A stretch of DNA of 64,000 nucleotides, taken from positions 89,712-153,711 of the forward strand of contig JAKSZP010013314.1 in the NCBI GenBank assembly GCA_022478985.1, in the 5' to 3' direction. This stretch comes from Massospora cicadina. Taxonomy: Eukaryota; Entomophthoromycota; Entomophthoromycetes; Entomophthorales; Entomophthoraceae. Below are positions 33,056 to 44,271 of the stretch, in pieces. The notes beneath the pieces were generated by a model that was not told the DNA's origin, did not search any database, and saw only the letters and a list, made by a program, of their open reading frames with translations. A program made the position numbers and the translations under genes. Numbering within the stretch: position 1 is the first letter of the stretch; every line of letters begins with the position of its first letter.

Positions 33056-34837
33056 TGACATTCATAAGTTTTGGCTCAATTGAGCATCAATTTTTTTATA
33101 TCTTTTAAAAAAAGCAAATTGGCTTCAATCTTAATGTTAAAGCAAAAGAGAGTACTGAATGTACAATTTTGTATGGAATATATTATAAGCTGATTAAAAT
33201 TCTTCAACATTTGCCTGATTTAACCAATTTATATTCATTCCAGAGTGGCTTCTGTAACACATGCTTAACTTTATAAACTTTCTTTATTAAAGAGGTTAAG
33301 GGTACTACCTCATATCTCCAAACAGCGTCAGGAAAGGAGGAATGAAAATGTGAAGACCTTTGTCAATGAACTAACTGGCAACAGCTCTGTACACATAAAC
33401 GGTCATCACACCTTAAAAAATCAGTGCGTAAAAGGCTCCTTTCAATGAACCTAACATTTTCCTCAGGCTAGTCCAGCAGCACACCACAGAGCACCCCTGC
33501 AGTAAGCATTGATGTTGCTAATTTTGCAATATGCATCATTAAGCGCTCTGGAAATGTGCCAGGCCAATGGTATGAAAACCAATACCCTTGATTTTTCACT
33601 TTCATTGGCAACCTTTGATACCAGTTTGCAGTAGCAACTCCCCAATCAGCATACCAACAACTTCACCAGGAGAAGTACTGACATTAGTAGATTGGCCCCC
33701 ACATCCTATACCACAGTGGCCTGGCCCTGACCATCATGATCTCAGCCTTTCAGGGGCACTAAATTTTTTTGTCCCTAGTTGTTAAGCAGCCAGTTGGGAA
33801 ATCTGTGCGGGAATAAGTAGCTTCAGGTGGGGAGTGTTAGCACGGATCACTCCCTGAATGCACTCACCTGACATCTACTCTCAGGGATCTTCAAATCCTA
33901 TCTCTTAATATCAAGTGTCAAAGTCAACTTAAAATAAGAAAAGTAGGCAAACAAAAGATGATTTATACAAAGGGGATTTCAGGTAACTATACTAAGGCGA
34001 TAAGTTGAAACCTATGCCCAACTATTAATTAAACAATGGCATCACACAGTGAAAGACTTGGAATACTACCAATTATCAGAAAAACCTCAGCATTATTACC
34101 AACAACCATGAATCGACCATCCTCGCCTTAAATAACCAATGAAAATTAGTAGTATTCATAAAATATTGATCTATCTTTGGCCTTTGTCGCCAGTAGATCA
34201 GAATACTAACTGTATTAAGATTGTCCTCAATAGTTCTAGATGGTTGATACATCAAAATAGTCTGACCCAATTGAATGGGGAGTGCAATTTGAAGCTGAAC
34301 AATTATTATTAAATAGTCAATATAGCTTAACTCAAGCAAATGAGAATCACAAATAAGAACTAACTATTATTAAATTATCAAAATAACTCAACTCAAGTGA
34401 ATGAGAACCAACCGGGAAACTAATAAAACTCATAAAAAATGATAAACTCATAAAATCAAGTTAAATTTTTGGCAGCTAACCCAATTATTTTATATGCTAA
34501 TATCAAACTATAAAAAACTATAAGCTTTTTAAAATCTTAAACATCTCTTCGGCACATCACTTTTAGCATTACCCTTTAGTGTGCTAATGGCCTTTGAAGT
34601 AGGATTAGATATGCACATTCTTCTCATTGGTCTCCAGGGTGTGTACTCTAGCTCCAAGAGGGTCTAAACCAAGGTGGGTACTTGTATTAGGGGGACTGCT
34701 GGGATCTTATTTAGAGCCTAGGTGATTTCGCAGAAAAACGTTGTTGCATTCTCATTTATTTAGCTAAAGTGTAGCCTTAGCTATAGAATAACTGCATCAA
34801 GCCCCAGACTGAGTTATAGGGTAGCCTCATTAGCCCT
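33056..34837. other. Interval without recognised genes; possible plus-strand LTR start at 33837
   Basis: Between the K copies I find only short frames (33463-33645 minus, 33588-33785 plus, 34076-34339 minus) without known motifs. CAGGTGGGGAG at 33826-33836 followed by TGTTAGCACGG looks like a polypurine tract and LTR start on the plus strand, as in A and H. I found no partner LTR or primer-binding site, so this is only a candidate. A direct duplication lies at 34305-34424. Confidence 0.35.
34305..34424. repeat. Imperfect tandem duplication, about 60-bp unit
   Basis: TATTATTAAATAGTCAATAT... (about 34305-34365) is followed directly by TATTATTAAATTATCAAAAT... (about 34366-34424). Both units contain CTCAACTCAAG- or TTAACTCAAG-type and AATGAGAA blocks. 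Confidence 0.7.
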
Positions 34838-35550
34838 GTGGGATTAACAAAAAGAGGTTATTATGTTTTTAATAGAAACATAAGAGAATTAGCAGCAAAC
34901 ATGTTCAAATCAGTTGTAAGAAAATACTGGAATATTAATTTTTGTTTAAATGGTTTTAATGTTATTGTTAATGATCTCTCCTCAAAGCTGCAACTGTTAT
35001 TTGAATCTCTTGCATCAGGTCTACTCCCTCCTGCTATCCCAACTATCTTACTTCAGTAGGTAAGTGGTCCCTTAACCAATTTCAAAAATTGGACAACAAC
35101 TCAATTATGAATGTTGTGGCAGTATCAAAACCCCTAAAGAAAATCATAGTATGAACATTGACACTCTTGTCAAGCTCCTTGACGCCCATATTCAAGCTAA
35201 GCATAATATTATATAATCTTTTGGCACCTATGTTTAGGCGCATGGACTTTAACCTGGTCCTCCCATAGAGATATGGAAAACCATCTGGCGGACGCCCCCA
35301 CCCCTTTCTTTCTTCCTTAGCCCAAGCCTTGCTTCAAGCAGATGATGACGCCTTGATGTGCACCAAGATCACCCTCCCCCTCCACCATGGTTAGCTGGCA
35401 GTTCGCTTTTGTCACCTAGTTGGTTGTTTTTGTCTGGACTCAGTGCCATTTTTCTCATTTAAGAATTTTGTCCAATTTTATTTTTTATTATTTTTCTTTT
35501 GGTAATGTCCATCCCCCTGGTCAGCTTACCTTGAATAAGTATTATTGTCA
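34838..35550 (+). pseudogene. Family K copy 2: 3' part of the ORF1-type gene with 3' end
   Basis: The frame 34838-35059 ends ASGLLPPAIPTILLQ, matching LATGLPPPILPSTMLL of copy 4 at about 57450. After a frameshift, DAPTPFLSSLAQALLQADDD and LPLHHG match DTPTPLLSALCHYM ... SPTTMDG of copy 4. The shared 3' end (GTAATGTCCATCCCCCTGGTC against GTAATGTCCCTCCCCTGGTTG) shows that the repeat unit includes a common 3' untranslated end near 35550. Confidence 0.6.
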
Positions 35551-35599
35551 AAATCCATATTATTTCTAATATTGTTTAATCACAATCTCAAGAGGCTGC

Positions 35600-36290
35600 C
35601 AATTCTTATAGTCATAAATCAAACCCAAACCATTGATTTAATACTGCACTCACAATATAGCAGCTTAAGAGTTTGCGCATGTGACAAACTATTTAAGTAT
35701 GCAGAATTTCAGCTTGCTCAATATGTCGAGGTGCAACATAATGCAAGTATTCTTGATTTATCATTTTTTTCTAACACCTGCTTCCCCATGCTGCATATGT
35801 CCCACACCTATTCTTTCTTCCCTCTCACGCGCCCTTGAAGCTACCCTGGATGGAGATCCCCCATCCCTCTTCACCATCATCATATGGCTTCTTAGGCTAT
35901 TAGCCAAGGTACCATATTAGAATTCTACTAAAGATAATTCCTTTGTTTGGCTTACCACAAATAGGATTCTTAGATGTCCTTCGCTTTTGGGTTGGGCCAA
36001 TAGTGCTAAATAATATTATACTCAAATTTGTCATTCCTGAATCTCCAGCTGGCTCTATCTAAGGGCCAGTGATTAATTTTAATATATCTTTCTCTGTCAA
36101 CTTTGATTTACCTTGTATTTTTACTTCTGGCGTCAAACTTGCTAGGAAGCAATTCTCAGGGTTGAAACCCCCAATTGTTTGGTTCTATTTTTTATACAAT
36201 CACCCACAACTACTGCCACCAACAGGAAGCCCCACTAGAGCCACTAGTGCGACGCTGATGCCCCTGATTGCTGAGTGAGGTGCAAGAGGT
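35600..36290 (+). pseudogene. Family K copy 3: fragment with the hairpin region
   Basis: The frames 35545-35838 and 35681-35920 read EFQLAQYVEV and IIIWLLRLLAKVPY, matching HQLAQ and LLIWLPRLLAEVPY of copy 1 on the minus strand at 31370-31560. The section 36060-36290 (ISFSVNFDLPCIF ... GLKPPIVWF) has no counterpart that I recognised. It is degenerate. Confidence 0.5.
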
Positions 36291-36299
36291 GAAGTTTAG

Positions 36300-38548
36300 T
36301 ACAAAGTGATTGAGGAGACTGGTAAGACAACCTTGGGTGAGTATGAGTATATAGCTAGCAGGCCACTCAGGCAAGAGGCTAAATAATTGAAGGTGCCAAC
36401 TGGGCTACCCAGTCCAATAGCTCTGGAGGATGGAAGGTGCTGTACTTGATGATGACGCTGGTTAATCCTGAAGTAATCTCTCAGGTAACGCTATAAAATG
36501 GGGTTTGCTGATTTCAAACTTTTGTATGAATATTATCTAGGCCATTACATTGCGTCATTGGTTGGCAATCTTCATACCTTCAGCCCCGCCCATCATCAGG
36601 CTACCCTGTCACAATTGAAATAATGCCAGTTTTGCAACACATGTAAAGGTTTGTTTGAGGCCTATCTTGTGGAGCTGTCTTTCAGGCCAAGATTAAGGTT
36701 ATAAAAGGTGGTGGTGATGGCCATCTAAAGAATGCAATTAGTATCTAACTAAAAGCTGTGCACTATCATAAAAATGATGCAAGGAATTGGAGGGATTTTT
36801 GCCTTTGTTGAAGTAAATAGCCATAAAGGTTTGCTTTTGATTTAAGAGAGTCTAGTCACTGCCAAACTCTTGTAATAGAGTTGTTTGACCTGAAACCAAG
36901 TTTGGCATCCACGTAGGTGGGGGTTATAAACTCTTGGGCTTCCCCACAAAGAAGATATGAATATGCTTCATTTTTTAAAAATTGACGGCTTCTTCAATAG
37001 AAATCTCACGCAATCAAAAAAAAGATGTGATGCTCTCTTGACTTGGAAAAAGTCATTTCTAGAAGTTGAGTTTGAAAGGGGATCCTGATTGGGACCATCT
37101 AGTACTAAAAAAGGGGGGATCCTGATGGTGCAGATAAGGTATTGATACCAGGCTTGATGATGCGACTAGGTCCAGTAGAAACTGATTTATCATATCTGGG
37201 GAAGTTGTTAGTCCTTTTATCTTCGTATCTTTTCTAAGTTGTCCTGTAATTCATTCCAGCATCAGTCAAAAATGCTGGCGTTGATTATCAGGGTCATTTT
37301 GGGCTTATAAGATTAGAATTCTAGACTCACAATGGTTGACTAATCCTTTAGTTTATCTATGCTCCATCTTGCCAAACTGTGCCTTGGTAAATCTCAAATG
37401 CTTTCAAATTCTCACTTCGTAGTACAAGGCTACCAAGGTAATGTCAGGATTACTTGGGCTACCATTAGGGCGAAATCCACATCCTCATGCATTTCCCCTG
37501 CTTTATGGGGGGTTTTAATCTTTCTGAATACCTGCCTCGCATTAATCTTTGAAAACTTCAGTTAGGGAGCATTTGCCCTAGGGGCTAAAGCCTCTCTAGA
37601 ACCTGTGTCATCTTTCAGAACCTCTGAGTCCTATTGGACCTTAGGGGCCTTAGCACCTCACAATAAATTATGGTAGTACACTGTGCTCTTGTGGCCCTTC
37701 AGGTCCTTTGGTAATAGTGGCAGTCCTGCACGCAGTCAGCTAAGAAACGCTTTTACTTGATTTAATGATTACATTAATATCAATTTTAAATCCTATGTAT
37801 GGTCAGCAGCTTCTAGGTGAGACGTTGTATAAACACACAATTCTGTTACCACACTTTGTTGATATTAAGTGAGGTGAATCTTATATTTTACTTTTTATTC
37901 CTGAGTATGCAACTGGGGATGACACACTCAAGGGGAGGTGAATCTTATATGTAACTGTAATTTTCAGAGTGCAATTAAGGCTACTTGCTTATGAACATTG
38001 TTGATAACGCATTGGGATATCCTGACTTGCTTCAAAATTATCCTGAACATAAGCGGAAGAAGCTTCAAAATATTTGACAAAATTATAAAATTGCCTACAT
38101 TGACCTAGCTGGCGTAGCACCTCTTGGTGGTGAAGCCCTACTACCTGGAGATGATGGAGGACTGATGTACAAACTGGTGCACATAGGGTTCTACCCACTG
38201 ACCAGCTGATTTCTTGCCAAGGTAGCTGAACTATAGAGGCTCCACATATAATATAGGACAGTGGTAGCTCAAAAATGACTTGATTGATTCTCAGTGGAAA
38301 GATTCCATCTAAGTGTTGTTAAATAATGTTGGAGTTATTGTCAGATTGGAGATAGATTTACTAAAATCTAGCTTGGGTAGATTGAATTCAAAGGTTGCCC
38401 AAATTCTAGGTTATCTGGTTTATAGGTGTATCAAAATTTAAAAGAGCTATTTTATCAGGTAATCCTCCTCTCCCATTTGATGGAGGGGATTTGTTATTAA
38501 AATAATCTTCCATGGTTTGTGATTGACATTTTCAATAGATACAGCTTT
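36300..38548 (-). pseudogene. Element J: gag region, decayed
   Basis: Next to the primer-binding site the minus-strand frame 37989-38198 reads VCTSVLHHLQVVGLHHQEVL, aligned with PSIRQLLHVLARHNIEIGDV at the start of C's gag. Further frames (about 37350-37600) read KINARQVFRKIKTPHKAGE and resemble the end of C's gag. A capsid-like part may lie at 36650-36850. No intact zinc knuckle was seen. It is interrupted at 37089 by a micro-retroposon. Confidence 0.55.
37089..37114 (+). mobile_element. Micro-retroposon 1 (26 bases) with 11-bp target duplication
   Basis: TTGGGACCATCTAGTACTA followed by an A run lies between two copies of GGGGATCCTGA (37078-37088 and 37115-37125). The same end occurs at 41686-41707 with a different duplication. 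It looks like an extremely 5'-truncated insertion of a retroposon with an oligo-A tail. Confidence 0.65.
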
Positions 38549-38565
38549 GGTCCCCCTGTAGTGAG
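38549..38565 (-). promoter_or_regulatory. Element J primer-binding site, cut by element H
   Basis: The minus strand reads CTCACTACAGGGGGACC, identical to the inner part of the site of C (CTCACTACAGGGGG). The outer TGGTG is not directly attached because the LTR of H starts at 38566. The remnant right of H (50027-50038) is too altered to confirm the rest. Confidence 0.65.
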
Positions 38566-39453
38566 TGTTGAATTATTAACTGAATCTATATTGTCAGGTA
38601 ACAATAGGGAAAATAAAAACATTAGCTGATGCTAATTTATTGTGTATCCTATCGAAATTATAAGTGATTATGGACCAAAAATATTCTAAGTCGATCCAAA
38701 ACCTAGGATATGCGGTCTAGCACTTCCACTTTCGAATATTCAACTAGATAACGTGGGCCTGGAGGCTTTGTTGGTAAGTCAGACTTATTAATGGTTGACT
38801 TAATGACCCAGATTCTTGGGCTTTGTTGGCCTATGTCAATATTAGTTTTTTTGTCAATTAAGTTTTTGGTCAGATTATCTACTAAATAGTGGTACAAATC
38901 ACCTTAGTATGTGGTATCTTTGCTTGAGAGAAGCAACGGTTAAGCTATCTTCAGATGCGTCAGAGGAAATGATATCTTGAAACAATTGTAAGTTAAACAA
39001 CAACCACGAGGCTGAGCTGAGCTACCATAAAGCCTCATAGTTTGTAGAAACTCGGACGTCTTCATTGTGATCTTCTTGCTAAGTGCCAATGAGGAATGAG
39101 GTGTCATGGATGAGGTGTGTTTAACATCAAATCCTATCAATTATCCCTAATTTTATACAAAATAAAATTCAATTTTTAGCACCACAAGTTAATAGATTAA
39201 CATACAAGCTTTTAGCATTTAACATATGTTTGTTGTATTAAAGTTGAGGAATTACTTAAGATCAGGAAGATCAGGTGCAGTGAGCCATCATACAAGTAGA
39301 TGACAGAAGAAAACAGCCTCAAAGTGTCATTTCCAAGGATTTTATATTTTAACTACTGTCATCATCTGGTTTATTGTTTCTATACAATAGGCTTACAAAC
39401 TCTGACTTATCTCAGAAGAAGAACCATCCCAATTGAAGTGGGCTAAAACTTCA
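38566..39453 (+). repeat. Element H 5' LTR, uninterrupted
   Basis: It matches the right copy in long stretches (for example GCAGTGAGCCATCATACAAG and CTACTGTCATCATCTGG). At 38720-38750 it shows the uninterrupted sequence at which E was inserted in the other copy. Confidence 0.88.
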
Positions 39454-39458
39454 TTAAA

Positions 39459-39476
39459 TGGCGCTCATGGCTGGGA
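39459..39476 (+). promoter_or_regulatory. Element H primer-binding site
   Basis: TGGCGCTCATGGCTGGGA lies 5 bases after the LTR end. It begins with TGG as expected, and differs from the TGGTGCTCACTACAGG site of B, C, D and J, so H would use another tRNA. Confidence 0.55.
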
Positions 39477-39899
39477 ATGCAGATGGTGACCACGCCAAAC
39501 AGGGGAGCAACCCCAATCAATTATTCAGAACTATTACTGGGCCCAATGGGAATGCTGAAATGACTGTTCCAAGATTAATTTAAATGATTTACCCATCATT
39601 ACCTATCCCAATGTACTTTTTTCATTAAGAGCTGGAACGTCTTAAACATCAGTTATTAAGAGTTATTAAATGGGACAAGGGCTCATGGACAACTGAATTA
39701 ATCCTCTCTATCACCAACGAAAGCAAGATGTGTTGTGGATGAGATATCTAGCTCATCACCAATTGTGTGCAGCTCAAATTTAAAACAATTTTATTGGGAT
39801 AGAGAACATTACCTAATATTTAATTGAATTTGTACACTCTACCTCCAGAAATTCTCAGATGACAATTGTCTGCCATCAGAAAACCATCACTGAGTTAGT

Positions 39900-41450
39900 A
39901 AACTTTTCATGCAGCTCCAGTTAGGCGGGACAAGTCCTGAATGAGTAATTGGAAGCTAACTTTTCTGAGGTTATTTATAGTATGGAGACGAATTATAATC
40001 TAGCCACTTGGGCTAAAGATAAGGAAGCAAAATTAGTGCAAGAGCTAAATGACAACTTACATCCAATTTTTTGAGAAGCTCTAGGAGAAAAGAGGGGTTA
40101 CTGAAGCTTGGGTTAGAAATATATCTCATTTTTCAATAAATGCTTCAAAGTTCATGAGGCTTAACCATGAAGACCAGGAGGTGCAACTAAATTATTACAA
40201 TAAAATTTATAACCAGTATTGAAGATTAAGCAACCCTATTTTGCAGATGAAGGTTGACAAAACTGAGAAAATCGATTACTGGCGCTCAAATTGTGAGCGC
40301 CAACAAGCAGAGAATATAAAGATTCAGGACTCTGTTGATTGGCTAAATCAACAGATTAATGATCTCAATGATGATATAACCTCAATTAATGAGTAAAACA
40401 AAATTATCCATGGAGAAGTAAACCATTGCAAAAAGTCAATTAAGGAAATGACCAAGTTATTTCTGTCCTGCAACTACAAATTTCTATCTTTAATAAGGAA
40501 ATTGAAAAACTAAAGTTAAAAAATCAAAACAGTATCAATTGAGAAAAAGAAATTAATGATCAAATCTGATCATTGGATTATGGGCGTTGCCAGTGTGCCA
40601 TTAATAGTTTGACTGAAAATATTTCTGAATATTATGAGGATAAAGCTTAAGAAGTAGCTATTGAAATGGACACTGGGCCACATTGACAGATGCCTAGCAA
40701 TATGGTCACTTTGGCCAACCCAAATTCCTTAAACCGTGATACATTGCATCAACGCCCTGATACGCCTGGTTCAAGCCAGCAAAGAATTAATCGTGATATT
40801 CATGAGTGGCAAAATGATGATTATTTACTGTCAAACCTTCCTGCTTTTGACAAGAAAGGAAATGTAACCACAGTTCTCAAATGCTTTGAAATGGCCATGT
40901 ATGGGCCAGTGACCGCAACAAAGCGGCCATTATGATCAACTACTTAGATGAGTGGAGCAATGATCTAATTATGCCTCACATGGATGAAAACCCAACCTAT
41001 GCCAAAGACAAAGAGGCTGTACTTTGTAATTTTGGAGGTCCAGAACAAATGTCAACTAGAAAATCTATGTTTATGAAAATATTCTTTAAAAAATGAAACA
41101 ATTGACAAATTTGTGGATCAATTCTATTGTAAAGTTCAAGTTCTCCTAGGCACAAAGGCTATGATCTATTTTAATGATAAGATTGCATTACAACATGCAG
41201 TACAACCTTACCAAAATTTGTCAAAACTTTATTTCCTGCTTTTGTGCAAAACCTTATGACATCTAAATTGGTTGCTTACCTGCTCAAATGTTCACAAAAT
41301 TATGGCCCTCCTCTTACTGGGTACAAATCAGGCCTAGCTGCTTCTGCAGAAGAAACCTTTGAAACTAATTATGAAGTTCCAAGGATCGCAAATTTGATTA
41401 ATTAGTTCCTGCACGCTTAATCAGGCCTAAGTTTGGATGAATAATCCTTA
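39900..41450 (+). pseudogene. Element H: gag-like gene with coiled coil and capsid-like part
   Basis: At 40250-40510 the plus strand encodes a Lys/Asn/Glu-rich coiled coil (CERQQAENIKIQDSVDWLNQ, INDLNDDI). The open frame 40690-40935 begins MPSNMVTLANPNSLN and continues FDKKGNVTTVLKCFEMAMYG. After a frameshift INYLDEWSNDLIMPHMDENP and CNFGGPEQMS follow, a pattern like the capsid region of LTR-element gag. FVDQFY, LVAYLLKCSQNY and a final run to about 41430 complete it. I see no zinc knuckle, protease or RT after it. Confidence 0.5.
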
Positions 41451-41673
41451 TTTTTCCAATGGTTTACAGTATTTTGACCATTTAGAAACTCACTAGGAAT
41501 ATTCAAATAGTGCCTGACTCTTATGGCTGATTTTAGGCTTGATTTTCCCTCTGTAATTGGGAACTTCAACCAAGGCATGCAAAGTTACAAGCTGTGGATC
41601 TCGAGATCCCAGATTGCCAACACTCTCCAAAAGCAACTTAAGATAAAAACTGGAATTAAGATTAAATAAAATA

Positions 41674-41707
41674 CCCCTTGGGTTGGGACCATCTAGTACT
41701 AAAAAAA
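41674..41707 (+). mobile_element. Micro-retroposon 2 (34 bases) with 16-bp target duplication
   Basis: CCCCTTGGG, then TTGGGACCATCTAGTACTA and an A run are enclosed by AAGATTAAATAAAATA (41658-41673 and 41708-41723, exact). It shares its last 24 bases with 37089-37112 but is 10 bases longer at the 5' side, as expected of independent truncated insertions of one family. Confidence 0.75.
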
Positions 41708-41939
41708 AAGATTAAATAAAATAGATCTATATTAGACTATAAAATTTTGAATTATACATTAGGTCAGGTGCCAGTATCTATACCTCTAGGACATCTCCTG
41801 GCCACATTTGAGCACGCAATCTCAACAGATTATTTTCCACTCAGGTAAGCCCTTAAACTTATGTGACTGAGACCTATTGCTAGGGTTGTTGGTTGCAAAA
41901 TACTCTCATATTTGGGATGATTTCAGGGATGAAAATCGC

Positions 41940-42320
41940 AACAATGAGCGTGCAAAATTGTCCTAGGATCATCTTGGATGAGTTTCGTCATACTGCAGAT
42001 GAAATACAAATTTTGGAAACTATACATAGATTTAAATAAATGACATACCATTGATTGGGACGTCAGCAGGCCTCTCTTGGTAGCACTAGGTACCCCCATT
42101 TAGGTGGTCCATGTGCGAGCGCTATCATGCCAGTTACACATATTGACATACAAAAATTGTTTTAGGACTAGCTCAAAATATTCTTTCGTCATACAGCTGA
42201 TGTAAATGACTCCCTAATCAGGATGTCAACTGTCCCTCATGATAACAACATGTACTCCCATTTTGGCCAGTCCATGTATAAGTGCTAATGTGCTGATTAT
42301 GCATACTGAAATAAAAAGGT
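41940..42320. repeat. Diverged tandem repeat, period about 163 bases
   Basis: GTCCATGTGCGAGCGCTA (42107 onward) recurs as GTCCATGTATAAGTGCTA (42270 onward). CGTCATACTGCAGATGAAAT (about 41988) recurs as CGTCATACAGCTGATGTAAAT (about 42193). GGGACGTCAGCAGGCCTCTC recurs as AGGATGTCAACTGTCCCTC. About two and a half units are visible. It lies in the non-coding 3' half of H. Confidence 0.7.
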
Positions 42321-43843
42321 TACCCAAAGGCAGAAAATGGTTAATGTTCTTTTGTCTATTTGTTCATGGGATTTAAATGTGTTTTTTCATGTCAATCCCA
42401 AATGTTTCTTATGTTAAATATTTAATATTGGTCCCAATTAGTCAAGACTAGTTGCCAAGGTTTGGTACAGCAATAATTGGTATAACTTTGTGAGTGTATT
42501 CAGCCTGGGCTTCTAATAGAATAATCAAATTTTTTTTGACGTTGAGTTGATCATCCCAGGCCAAGTAGCTGCAGAAATCAGCCTAAATGTGCAAGTGTAT
42601 TTGGCCCAAGCTTTTTTAATAAAATCAACTCCACATTGTGATAATTATCCTGAGCCATGTTATTGCAATAGGCTTTAATTAGAGTATTAGTTTGAGCATT
42701 AGGAGTATAATTGGCCCAATCTGTTGGTTGTCTAAGGGTTTATTTTTAATTCAACTACCAGAATCTAACACTAATAAGAAGAAAGAAAGTAATCATCTGC
42801 CAAAACTGAACCAACTGATAATACAAGGGCCCTAAGCCCATTTAATGAGATTATTTGCTATTATTCAATTGTAAATGGCACTTTGCTTCCCAATTCCATC
42901 AGCATAGTGTCAAAGTAGTTCTTCCAGATAATGCGCATAAGGAGGGAAAATAACTAGCACAATAGATCTGGGATGCTCTTTTGTGCCAAAAATACCAATC
43001 CCACTGGACTAACAAAAGCACGCAGGCCCCAGGGCCTCAATTACCAACAAAACGAAATTTCAAGTGCAAATGAAAATTCTTTAAACATACCTGCGGTAAT
43101 TCAAACTTAAAGTAAGGTTGTCATACCTAAAGCTTCTGTGGTTGCTAAACCGTATGTGCAACATATACTTGCAAAATATTCCATCTGAGGGGCCAATCAG
43201 TGCAGCAGATACCCCAGGCTTGAGGGGTGAATATAGCATGCTTTTGACTCATTAATCAATGAATGTCCTTGCATTGAAAAACCCCTAAGAACACTCTTAT
43301 CTCTTTAGATCTTTCTATATTCACTTAGTTAGCTCTGTTGGTTCTTATTAAACAAGAAAAAAAGAGAAAAATGAAAAAAGCAAAAAAGCAAAAAAAGCAG
43401 AAAGTATATAATAAAAAAATAAAATACAATGAAAATATTAATAAACATATACAAATAAAAAACCAATAACATTTAATAAAATAAATTTAATTTATGAATT
43501 CTGAAGCCTATCGCCACTGGGGCTGAATGACCTTTCTCTGATAGGGGAGGAGAGTGATATCAAAGCCAAATCGACCAGTTTGGGTTTGACAAGGATTGCT
43601 GGAGTTGCAGTGGGTGTAGAAATTGAAGTTTTGGGAACTGTCAAAGAATAGCTGGTTGAACCAGCCTTTGAAACCAAAGGCAAAACGCCTGAGTTAACTG
43701 TAGCATGCAGAATGGACGTTTGGGTTTTGAAATGACAAGTTTAACCAGAGATGAGAGTCTAATAAAGTAGCGTTTGTATTCTAAAGGTCAAAAAATTGGA
43801 TGTTGTGATCAAGGAAACATTTAACCTCCTCTTTTATCCAATC
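42321..43843. other. Element H, inner 3' region without recognised genes; A-rich tract
   Basis: No RT, integrase or protease motif is visible on either strand. An A-rich tract with AAAAAGCAAAAAAGC-type repeats occupies about 43350-43440. A minus-strand frame at 43492-43683 (Ser/Thr/Pro-rich, 63 codons) has no recognised motif. Confidence 0.5.
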
Positions 43844-43856
43844 AAGGTGGAGGAAG
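43844..43856 (+). promoter_or_regulatory. Element H polypurine tract
   Basis: AAGGTGGAGGAAG directly precedes the right LTR start TGTTGATG, fixing the plus orientation of H. Confidence 0.8.
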
Positions 43857-44006
43857 TGTTGATGATTGACTGGACCTAAATATTCGGTTAATTAATAAAA
43901 AATAATATTATTAGCTGATGGTAATTTATTATTTATCATATCAAAATTATCAGTGATTATGGACCAAAAATATCCTAAGTATATCCAAATCTTGGGATCT
44001 GCGGTC

Positions 44007-44023
44007 TAGCAATTCCACTTAAT
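44007..44023. repeat. LINE E target-site duplication, left
   Basis: TAGCAATTCCACTTAAT is repeated exactly at 49297-49313 (17 of 17). Confidence 0.92.
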
Positions 44024-44271
44024 TTTAATTTTAATTTATTGCGGGGAAGGCCGACCATGGGATGGACACTTCCAAATATGACTCAGATGAGACAAAACTT
44101 AGTACCAGGGGAGGCACCCCAGAGGAGCGATGCTATCTCTTGTTGCCAGCGGGAACGCCACTTGTGGGGAGGGGAGGGAACGTGTGAAGGGGCCGTAGCC
44201 ACTATTGGGCACATGTGGAGGAAGGGGTCTGATTTGATGAACCAGACTGGGAACCAGGAGGAGACCAGCTG

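Noticed and set aside
33826..33836. CAGGTGGGGAG then TGTTAGC as the 3' end of another plus-strand LTR element
   Set aside because: No partner LTR, primer site or pol could be found; kept only as a remark in the gap entry.
41686..41700. Micro-retroposon end as part of 5S rRNA (TAGTACTAGATGG on the reverse strand recalls TAGTACT...GATGG of 5S)
   Set aside because: The match is short with gaps and lies on the strand opposite to the A tail, so a 5S-derived SINE is not supported.
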